Positions 16,788-23,613 of a DNA stretch of 64,000 bases are shown piece after piece. The stretch comes from Alkalidesulfovibrio alkalitolerans DSM 16529 (lineage in GTDB: Bacteria; Desulfobacterota; Desulfovibrionia; Desulfovibrionales; Desulfovibrionaceae), in the NCBI RefSeq assembly GCF_000422245.1, contig NZ_ATHI01000026.1, positions 124,001 to 188,000 on the forward strand, written 5' to 3'. The position numbers and the translations under genes were made by a program. The notes beneath the pieces were generated by a model, which saw nothing but the letters and a program-made list of their open reading frames with translations, made no database searches and was not told the origin of the DNA. Within the stretch, counting starts at the first letter, position 1. The number at the start of each line of letters is the position of its first letter.

Positions 16788-18608
16788 GTGGTCTGTTCGC
16801 CTAGCCGTTTCCTGAAGTCGGTTCTCTTGGTCGTGGCCTTCGGGCTGCTTGGCCTTGTGGCCGTGGAGAGCCTGGCCAGGGGAACGCCTCTGGCCGCCCT
16901 GGCCTGGGCTGTCGAGCGCCCCGTGTTCGCCCTGTGCAACCTCGCTCTGGTTCTGGCCGTGGGCGCCATGGGCTTGGCCCTGACGGGCCGCGTGGCCCGC
17001 GCCGTGGTGTTTTCGGGCATCGTGCTCCTGGCCATGGCCGCCATCAACGCGGCCAAGCTCTCCATCCTGGGCTCTCCGTTCCTGGCCTGGGACCTTCTTT
17101 TCGCCCGGCAAATCTGGGCCATGGTGGCCTCGCTCTCCATGCTCGCGGCCGTGGGGATCGCCGTATGTCTGGCAGGGCTTTGCCTGCTTGCCCTGCTGGC
17201 CGCCAGAAGGAGTTGCCCGGGAGTGGGGCTGATCGGCCGGGTGACCCTGGCCGCGTGCGCCGTGGCCGTGGCCGTGGCCTCGCAGGAGACCCTGCCGCGC
17301 TTGGCAGGCATGCCCAACACCATCTGGAACCAGGCCGAGAACGCCGAGGTCAACGGCTATCTGGCCACCTTCGCGCTCAACGTCTCGCCGCTGCTCGTGC
17401 GTCAGCCCGAGAGCTACGGCCCCGAGGTCGTGGTCCGCCTGCTGGAGCACAACGAATACCTCATTGCTGAGGCGGGGGGAGGAGCGCAAGGCAAGCGGCC
17501 GAGCCTGATCATCCTCATGAGCGAGTCGTTCCACGACCTCCTTGAAGTCGCTTACGACGCTTCGCAAAACCCCTTGGAGAACTTCAGCCGTCTGGCCGCC
17601 ACGCACCCGAGTTTCAGGCTCGTCTCTCCCTCTTTCGGTGGCAACACCTGCAACGTGGAGTTCGAGGCGCTCACGGGCCTGAGCAACGCCTTTTTGCCCG
17701 ACGGCTCCATCCCGTACGACAACTATCTGCGAGGGCCCGTGCCCTCCGTCGCCTGGGCGCTGAGGAGCCTTGGCTACCGCACCGCAGCAGTGCACCCCTA
17801 CCACGACTGGTTTTGGAACCGGAGGAACGTCTATCCGAACCTGGGTTTCGAGGCGTTCCACTCCCTCGATTCTTTCAAGGGCGTAGAGATGCGCGGCGGG
17901 TTGGTCACGGACGAGGCCATGGTGGACAGGATTCTTGAGATCGTCGAGGCCGACCCGGAGACGCCGTTCTTCATCCACGCCGTGTCCATGCAGAACCACG
18001 GCCCTTACCTGGAAAACCGCTACGGCGAGGACGCGCTCCTGGTGCAAGCCGACGCCCCCGACGCGCTGTTGCCGGTGATTTCGACGTTTCTGACCGGCGT
18101 ACGTGACGCGGATCGCGCCCTGGCACGACTGTTGGAACGGCTGGAGGAACTGCCCGGCCCGGTCGTCTGCCTGTTCTTCGGCGACCACCAGCCATGGTTC
18201 ATGCTCGACCTGCACAAGGCCAGAAATCCCGCCGGAGCCGCGCACCCCGCCCGCCTGCCCGCTCAGGAGAGCCTGCCCATGTACAGCGTGCCCGGCCTCA
18301 TCTGGAGCAACTTGCCTGGGCTGGTGGACGCGGCCGACATACCCCGCGAGCTGAGCCCGGTCCATCTCCCGGCCATTCTCTTGCACCAGATGGGCATCCC
18401 GCTGCCGCCGCACATGTTCTACCTGCGCCAGGGATTGTGGTCGCACCCAGTCATCCATCGTAATTTCGTGGTCACGGGCGACGGCGAGATCGACCGCTTC
18501 GAGGCGCGGCGCGATAGCGAATTCCTGCGCGGCCTCGAACTGTTGCAGTACGACATCCTCTTTGGGAAAGGCTTCGCTCGGCCCATTGCCGAGGGATCCA
18601 GCCTGTAG
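16788..18608 (+). CDS. LTA-synthase/phosphoglycerol-transferase type sulfatase, membrane bound
   Basis: 606 residues. Several membrane segments fill the first ~200 residues, then comes an extracytoplasmic sulfatase-fold domain. Landmarks are SLIILMSESFHD, the nucleophile loop GGNTCNVEFEALTG (Thr expected to be the catalytic residue), and FFGDHQPWF. In Gram-negative bacteria this family includes OpgB-like phosphoglycerol transferases and phosphoethanolamine transferases that decorate periplasmic glucans or lipid A. The start is a GTG at 16788. It converges with the outer-membrane gene at 18664. Precise substrate unknown. Confidence 0.85.
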   Translation: MVCSPSRFLKSVLLVVAFGLLGLVAVESLARGTPLAALAWAVERPVFALCNLALVLAVGAMGLALTGRVARAVVFSGIVLLAMAAINAAKLSILGSPFLAWDLLFARQIWAMVASLSMLAAVGIAVCLAGLCLLALLAARRSCPGVGLIGRVTLAACAVAVAVASQETLPRLAGMPNTIWNQAENAEVNGYLATFALNVSPLLVRQPESYGPEVVVRLLEHNEYLIAEAGGGAQGKRPSLIILMSESFHDLLEVAYDASQNPLENFSRLAATHPSFRLVSPSFGGNTCNVEFEALTGLSNAFLPDGSIPYDNYLRGPVPSVAWALRSLGYRTAAVHPYHDWFWNRRNVYPNLGFEAFHSLDSFKGVEMRGGLVTDEAMVDRILEIVEADPETPFFIHAVSMQNHGPYLENRYGEDALLVQADAPDALLPVISTFLTGVRDADRALARLLERLEELPGPVVCLFFGDHQPWFMLDLHKARNPAGAAHPARLPAQESLPMYSVPGLIWSNLPGLVDAADIPRELSPVHLPAILLHQMGIPLPPHMFYLRQGLWSHPVIHRNFVVTGDGEIDRFEARRDSEFLRGLELLQYDILFGKGFARPIAEGSSL

Positions 18609-18663
18609 CGGCTGCATCGGGAAGGCGGCCAGGCCGCGCACCCCTGGTGCCGGGGAAAGATCC

Positions 18664-19539
18664 CTAGAAACGGTAGCGAAGCTCCAGTCGGCCTCCAAGG
18701 GCCGGGTCGAGCGAGTGCGAATCCTGCCGGTCGCCGTTCTTGCGGTAGAAGGTGTACTTGCGCGCGAAGTCGTAGGTAGGACCCAGCGCCAGACTGAAAG
18801 CGCGCACCGGCCGCCATTCGAGGAGCAGTGCCGTGTGGATGCCACGCGCGGTCACGTAACCCTTCGGGCGCACGGGGCTGCCGTCGCGAAGGCGCGCGAA
18901 ATCCGAGTTCCAGCCGCCCGAGAGCGTGAGGCTCAGGGTCTTGTCGAAGCCATAGCCGAGCGACGCCTGCGGCATGCCGAGCGAGGCGAAGAAGCCTCGC
19001 CCCTCGCCATCGCGGCCGTCGAAACCGAAGGCGAGAAACGGCCAGAACCTCAGGTTCACGGGGTTGGCGAAGAACGCCGCGCCGAAGGACATGGTCCATT
19101 GCTCGTCAAGGGCGTAGCTCGCGCCGCCGCGTAGCGCCGCGCCGAACGATCCGGACATCTCGCGTTCGAAGGAGCTGGTCAGCGCGGCCCCTGCGAACCA
19201 ACCCCAGCGCTCGTCGATGCGTTCCTGGTGGTTTGCGGCCAGCCGTAGATGGTGAAAGGAGTCCCATGGATCCGTGCGGCGGTCCCCGAAGGGCAGGCGG
19301 TGTTTGTCTGACCAGGAAAAGGAGACGTTCTCGTAGGAGAGCTGGAGAAAACGCCAGGAGATGTCGGCCCGGCCGCTCGTCACCGCGACCTTTCCCCGGT
19401 CGTCGGAAAACTCCGCCCGGCCGATGTGGCTGCCGGAAAGTTTCAGGTCCGGTCCGCGCGAGGCGTCCTGGGCGAGAAGCGAAAAGGGGAAAAGCAAGGC
19501 GAGCAGAAGGGGAAGGGCCAGGATGGCCGCAAGTCGCAT
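18664..19539 (-). CDS. Outer-membrane beta-barrel protein, unknown function
   Basis: 291 residues. Cleavable signal peptide (MRLAAILALPLLLALLFPFS, then Ala-Gln), followed by alternating short beta strands rich in Gly, Trp and Tyr and ending in RYRF, a terminal Phe as required for barrel insertion. Resembles uncharacterised outer-membrane beta-barrel families (DUF6268-like is a guess). The ATG at 19539 has GAGG eight bases upstream. Located downstream of the CsoR-family gene on the same strand, 185 bases away. Confidence 0.75.
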   Translation of the reverse strand: MRLAAILALPLLLALLFPFSLLAQDASRGPDLKLSGSHIGRAEFSDDRGKVAVTSGRADISWRFLQLSYENVSFSWSDKHRLPFGDRRTDPWDSFHHLRLAANHQERIDERWGWFAGAALTSSFEREMSGSFGAALRGGASYALDEQWTMSFGAAFFANPVNLRFWPFLAFGFDGRDGEGRGFFASLGMPQASLGYGFDKTLSLTLSGGWNSDFARLRDGSPVRPKGYVTARGIHTALLLEWRPVRAFSLALGPTYDFARKYTFYRKNGDRQDSHSLDPALGGRLELRYRF

Positions 19540-19724
19540 GGGAGCACCTCGGTGAACCGCGTTCAGGCTATAAGGCCCGATCCTGCCCATACCGGGTTTC
19601 CGCGTCCGGAACAAGGGGGGCGCGATTTGTGTCGCCGCCTGTCGGTGATCTCGGCCAGGGGCGAGGGGTCGCCGCCCGGCGAGCAGGGCGGCCAGAGCGC
19701 AGGGAAACGTGGAAAGAGACGGGA

Positions 19725-20018
19725 TCAGCCGTCGATGAAGTTCGTCAGCACCTGCAGCGTCTTGTCCATCTTGCGCTTGGCCTCGGCCGGGTCGCCGCCT
19801 TCCATGGTCTTGTCGTAGCAGGTGGAGACGTAGCGTTTGAGGATGAGCGAGGTCGTGGACTTCAGGGCCGAGCGTACCGCCCGGACCTGGATCAGGATGT
19901 CCTCGCACTCCTTGCCGTCGCTGACCATGTTCTGGATGCCGCGGATCTGGCCTTCGATCTTGCGCAGGCGCGAGAGGACGTTTCTCTGGATTTCGTCGAG
20001 TTCTGGCTTGGCGTTCAT
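19725..20018 (-). CDS. CsoR/FrmR-family repressor of CstR (persulfide-sensing) type
   Basis: 97 residues, all helical, DUF156/CsoR family. Cys38 and Cys67 are 29 residues apart, the spacing of the two reactive cysteines in this family. The histidine that CsoR uses for Cu(I), four residues before the second Cys, is replaced by Tyr63. A C-no His-C pattern is known from CstR, which senses per- and polysulfides by crosslinking the cysteines. The neighbours are rhodanese and sulfur-reductase genes, which supports sulfane-sulfur sensing. Candidate operators ATACCC-type are at 20266-20280 and 26333-26347. Confidence 0.82.
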   Translation of the reverse strand: MNAKPELDEIQRNVLSRLRKIEGQIRGIQNMVSDGKECEDILIQVRAVRSALKSTTSLILKRYVSTCYDKTMEGGDPAEAKRKMDKTLQVLTNFIDG

Positions 20019-20265
20019 GGGCGAACATTTCCTGCAAGCCGCGTCATTGGATGATGCACGCGGGTCATTGGGGCTTGGGGGCAGGGCCGACGTCGGCTCA
20101 TCGACTGTCCGGGGCAAAGTGTGGCCGTTTCCACTCTTCGTCCTGGCGGACGCCGCGCTCCGCCGTTTCATCGGCCGTATGGCGCGTGCCTTGTGGGCGA
20201 GAACCCCTGACAACGACACCGCTGCGCTCCTTACCTCAATTTCAGACCACGGGCAACTGAAATAC

Positions 20266-20280
20266 ATACCCCGCCGGGGT
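20266..20280. promoter_or_regulatory. Possible CsoR/CstR-type operator upstream of the repressor gene
   Basis: ATACCCC-GCC-GGGGT is a near-perfect inverted repeat of the kind bound by CsoR-family proteins (ATACCC.. / ..GGGTAT). It lies in the ~340 base gene-free interval 20019-20357 between the repressor start and the end of the rhodanese gene. The interval is otherwise without a recognisable gene. Confidence 0.5.
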
Positions 20281-20357
20281 GCGGGGAGCCCCGATGCACA
20301 AGGAACGGCCGGGAAAACGCCCCGCAACCCTCGTACGCCGTACGCCGGGAGGAACGT

Positions 20358-20873
20358 TCATTCTGTGCCAAGAGGCCAATCCATGGTTCCCTCCACATAG
20401 CGGCGCACGTCCGTATATCCCAGGCGCGCAATCCAGCGCGCCCCGATCACGCTGCGCACTCATTGCGGCGAGCGGCAGTAGACGACCACCGTGCGTTCCT
20501 TGTCCGGACCGAGCAGCGCGAGAACGGCCGCCTGCTTGTCCGGTGCGATCCCATGCGCCTCGCCTGGCTCGAAGGGCATGTGCAGCGCGCCCTTCGGGTG
20601 GCCTTGGGTGAACTCGTAGTCTGGTCGGGTGTCAACCAGGAGTGGCGGCTCGTCCGAGAGCAGCAGCGCGCGCAATTCCTCGGCCCCGATGAGACGGTAG
20701 CCGTCCCTTTCGGCCTGCCAGGCGGCGCGCGGGAAGAGTGTCTCCGGGGATTTCGGGGAAGGCGTGTTGTCTTGCGCCCGCAAGGCGGCGGGCGCGAGTG
20801 TGGCGGCCAGCACCAGGGCGGCCAGCACCAGGGCGGCCAGGACGAGGGGGGAGGCGGGTGAGAGCCGGGTCAT
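20358..20873 (-). CDS. Candidate selenocysteine-containing rhodanese (in-frame UGA 20460-20462)
   Basis: 171 residues if UGA is read as Sec138. A signal peptide or anchor (LVLAALVLAALVLAATLAPA, residues 10-30) is followed by one rhodanese domain with LLVDTRPDYEFTQGHPKGALH. The active loop is YCRSPQ-UGA-VRS. After the UGA the same frame continues with a normal rhodanese end, GARWIARLGYTDVRRYVEG, to a TGA at 20358. Cys133-x4-Sec138 matches Cys-x4-Cys in both N-terminal domains of the next-door rhodanese. A GGCGCGC/GCGCGCC hairpin with a UGGAUU loop starts 17 bases after UGA. If UGA is a true stop, this is a 137-residue protein truncated just after the catalytic Cys. Confidence 0.72.
20422..20443 (-). 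promoter_or_regulatory. Candidate bacterial SECIS element
   Basis: On the minus strand GGCGCGC and GCGCGCC pair perfectly (7 bp plus one G-U), closing the six-base loop TGGATT. The loop begins 25 bases after the UGA and has G at its second position. This meets the usual bSECIS geometry (apical loop about 16-37 bases after UGA, a G in the first two loop positions). The region also encodes GARWIAR, and high GC could produce such a stem by chance. Confidence 0.55.
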
Positions 20874-20935
20874 GCGGGGCCTCCTTGGGGCGTCGGCCGG
20901 GGGGCCGGGAAGGTGATCCCGGCCCCCGCGTCCAG

Positions 20936-22048
20936 CTACTTGTTGGGCTTGATGGTGTAGCTGTTGTCCGGACCGTAGTCGATGGTGCCCTCGATGTAGT
21001 AGGCGTTCTTCATGTCCGCAGCCTTGTCCATGATCAGGTAGAAGGCCTCGCCCGAGCGCGCGCCTGTGTTGCACACGAAGACCACGGGCTTGTCGCGGGG
21101 CAGCTCGCCCAGGCGTCCCGCGAGCTGGCTGCCGGGGATGTTCACGGCCTGGGGAATGTGGCCCTTGGCGTATTCGTCCGGGTCGCGCACGTCCACGACC
21201 ATGATGCTGCCTGGGTTCTCGGCCAGGGCCTTCTGGAAGACGGCCACGTCCATGATGCCGTCCTCGCCTCCCGCGATTTCCACGGACTGGGCCGCGCCGA
21301 ACTTCTCCTTCCAGGCTGGGTAGCCGGCCTCGAAGACCTTGACCGTCTCGTAGCCCATGCGCTTGGCCGCGATGGCCGCGTCGTGCGAGAGCTTGCAGGT
21401 GAATCCTTCGCAGAAGAAGACGACCTCGGAGGCCTTGTCTGCGGGCAGGTAGCCTTTGCGCGCGTCGAACTGGCTTGCGGGCATGAACATCGCGCCGGGA
21501 ATGGAGCCGTCGAGGAACTTGGTGATGGGCCGCGAATCGGCCAGGAACATGGGCTCGCCCTTCTCGATCTTCTCACGCACGTATTCGATGCCCACGGATT
21601 CGTACACGCCCGCGTGGGTGATCCAGTCGGGGTAGCCGCCGGGATAGACCACGACGTTGGTGTAGCCGAGCTTTTCCGCCTTGCGCGCGGAGTTGTGCGA
21701 GAGCTTGCAGGCCGCGCCCTCGCAGTAGAAGATCAGGAGCGCGTCCTTCTCCTTGGGCAGTTCGGCCACGCGCGCGTCGAATTCGCTGTCCGGGATGCTT
21801 ACCGATGTCGGGATGTAGCCCTTGGCATGCTTGGTCATGTAGGGCCGCGAGTCGATGATCATCACCCCGTCGAGCTTGGGCATCTTCACGTAGTTTTTGA
21901 CGAAATCGAAATCGACGATTTTGTGGAAGAAATAGTCCGGGACTTTTTCCGCCGCCCGGGCCGTTGCCGCTCCCTGGGCCATGAGGGCCACAGCCAGGAA
22001 AAGCGCGACGAGAAGAGGCGAAAGCCTTCTGTGCAGGGTCGTGTTCAT
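20936..22048 (-). CDS. Periplasmic triple-domain rhodanese
   Basis: 370 residues with a signal peptide (residues 1-33, ending ARAAEK). Three rhodanese domains follow. Domains 1 and 2 have an unusual active loop with two cysteines, CEGAACKLS (Cys109, Cys114) and CEGFTCKLS (Cys213, Cys218). Domain 3 has a classical loop, CNTGARSG (Cys326). Rhodaneses carry sulfane sulfur as a cysteine persulfide, so this protein may deliver or store sulfur for the adjacent molybdenum enzyme. The ATG at 22048 has GGAGG upstream. Confidence 0.88.
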   Translation of the reverse strand: MNTTLHRRLSPLLVALFLAVALMAQGAATARAAEKVPDYFFHKIVDFDFVKNYVKMPKLDGVMIIDSRPYMTKHAKGYIPTSVSIPDSEFDARVAELPKEKDALLIFYCEGAACKLSHNSARKAEKLGYTNVVVYPGGYPDWITHAGVYESVGIEYVREKIEKGEPMFLADSRPITKFLDGSIPGAMFMPASQFDARKGYLPADKASEVVFFCEGFTCKLSHDAAIAAKRMGYETVKVFEAGYPAWKEKFGAAQSVEIAGGEDGIMDVAVFQKALAENPGSIMVVDVRDPDEYAKGHIPQAVNIPGSQLAGRLGELPRDKPVVFVCNTGARSGEAFYLIMDKAADMKNAYYIEGTIDYGPDNSYTIKPNK

Positions 22049-22107
22049 ACATCCTCCGGTTGACAAGGCGCTCCTGGCCCCATGCCCGGCCGCGCCTTTA
22101 GCTTCGT

Positions 22108-22854
22108 TCAGTCGTCAAGCCGCTGCGGCACCACGCCATCCTCTCCGGCCGGGAGATGCCTGATCTCCTCGTGCCACAGGGCGTGGTGATGCGCGGCGTA
22201 GTCCTCGGGAACCCAGCCCGTGAACATGGAGCGGAAACCCGGCCGCTCCTCCGGGCTGATGGCCGCCATGTAGACGTGCACGAGCAGGCCCGCGAAGGTC
22301 AGAGCGGCGAATATCCAGTGCAACAGAATGGCCCAGGAGACGACGATCGTGGTCTCGGCCGAGAAGCCGAACTGCGACCAGACCATGATCAGGCCGGTCA
22401 CGGCCAGACCGAGCCCTCCGAACACGGCCGCCTGGGCGAAGGCCTTCTGGCCCATGTTGTAGAAGCCCTGCGGGGGAAGCTCAGGATTCATGCCCAGCGC
22501 GCGCAGGGGCTTCTCGCCCAGGGTCATGAGGACCATCTTCTTGAACATCCAGGAGACGTCGCGGGGCAGATCGACCGTGAAGACGCGCCTGAGAAAGAAA
22601 CGCGCCCCCCTGAAGTTGCGGATCAGGTAGAAGAGCAGGCCCATGATCCAAAGACCGCCGAGGATCTCGTGGATCAGGAGCAGGTTGCCGCCTCCGCCGG
22701 TCAGGGAACGCACGGCTTGGGGATACCAGCCGCCGAGGGGGCTCAGCTCGGGCTTGAACAGGGCCAGACCCGTGAACATGAGCAGGATCCACAAGACGGC
22801 GTTGAACCAGTGGATGGCGATGTCCAGCCGCGAGTGGCGTTGATACTTCTTCAT
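22108..22854 (-). CDS. Cytochrome b membrane subunit of the Mo-oxidoreductase
   Basis: 248 residues with four main hydrophobic helices and haem-ligand histidines (HSRLDIAIHWFNAVLW, LLLIHEILGGLW, ILLHWIFAALTFAGLLVHVYM). It resembles the gamma subunits of formate dehydrogenase and thiosulfate reductase (FdnI/PhsC type), which connect the enzyme to the quinone pool. It starts three bases after the FeS-subunit stop. Confidence 0.9.
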   Translation of the reverse strand: MKKYQRHSRLDIAIHWFNAVLWILLMFTGLALFKPELSPLGGWYPQAVRSLTGGGGNLLLIHEILGGLWIMGLLFYLIRNFRGARFFLRRVFTVDLPRDVSWMFKKMVLMTLGEKPLRALGMNPELPPQGFYNMGQKAFAQAAVFGGLGLAVTGLIMVWSQFGFSAETTIVVSWAILLHWIFAALTFAGLLVHVYMAAISPEERPGFRSMFTGWVPEDYAAHHHALWHEEIRHLPAGEDGVVPQRLDD

Positions 22855-22857
22855 GGC

Positions 22858-23613
22858 CTACTCCTTCTTCGTGCCGTGCCCGCCGTGGGCATCGCGCTCC
22901 ACCAGGAAGCGTCGCGCGGCCATGGCCGCCACGCCCAGGCCCGCAAGCCCCACAAGGCCGGAGAGGCCGGGCAGAGCCCAGCCCGTCAGGGCTCGCATGG
23001 GCGACCGGATCTCGGCCCGCACGGGCCAGTCCAGGGGCGCGGTGTCCGCCAGATAGAACATGTTGGGTTCGGTGTCCGAATCCGCGCGCACCACCCGGAC
23101 GACCCGTTCGCGGTTGGCCTGGAGCAGGCGCGAGGCCTCGGAATCGGGGTCGGCGAGATCGCCAAAGACGCGGGCCTTGGTGGGGCAGGTGTCCACGCAG
23201 GCGGGCTGTAGCCCGGCGGCCCTGCGCTCGGCGCAGTAGTCGCACTTGTCAGCGACCTTGAGATCGGGATTGCGGAAGCGCGCGCCGTAGGGACAGGCGG
23301 GCAGACAGTTGCCGCAGCCAATGCACAGCCGCCTGTCGATGACCACCACGCCGGTTTCCTTGTCCTTGTAGGTCGCGCCCGTGGGGCAGGCGTCCACACA
23401 CAGCGGCTTGTCGCAGTGCATGCAGGCGCCGGGCTGGAAATGACCCCGACTGCCCGAGCCCGGACGCGGGATCACGGCCTTGGCCTTGATCCAGTTGCGC
23501 GAGTACCCTCTGGGCGCGTTGTTTGCGACCTTGCACGAGGCCACGCAACCCTTGCAGTCCATGCACTTGGAGGAGTCTATGACCATGGCCAGTTGGTGCT
23601 TCGCGGGGTTCAT
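22858..23613 (-). CDS. Four-cluster ferredoxin subunit with C-terminal membrane anchor
   Basis: 251 residues, PsrB/PhsB/DmsB-like. Cysteine groups are CMDCKGCVASC, CMHCDKPLCVDAC, CIGCGNCLPAC and CDYCAERRAAGLQPAC, enough for four [4Fe-4S] clusters. A hydrophobic stretch near residues 214-236 (LPGLSGLVGLAGLGVAAMAA) probably anchors it. There is no Tat signal of its own, so it is likely exported with the Tat-bearing catalytic subunit. Its ATG overlaps the stop of the catalytic gene by four bases. Confidence 0.9.
   Translation of the reverse strand: MNPAKHQLAMVIDSSKCMDCKGCVASCKVANNAPRGYSRNWIKAKAVIPRPGSGSRGHFQPGACMHCDKPLCVDACPTGATYKDKETGVVVIDRRLCIGCGNCLPACPYGARFRNPDLKVADKCDYCAERRAAGLQPACVDTCPTKARVFGDLADPDSEASRLLQANRERVVRVVRADSDTEPNMFYLADTAPLDWPVRAEIRSPMRALTGWALPGLSGLVGLAGLGVAAMAARRFLVERDAHGGHGTKKE

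Noticed and set aside
20019-20327. Longer N-terminus for the CsoR-family protein
   Set aside because: The extra ~100 residues are Pro/Ser/Arg-rich and not family-like, and the region holds an operator-like palindrome.
20460-20873. Reading the rhodanese as a finished 137-residue protein
   Set aside because: It would end five residues after the catalytic Cys, and the frame beyond the TGA codes for the missing half of the domain; recoding or a recent nonsense change explains it better.
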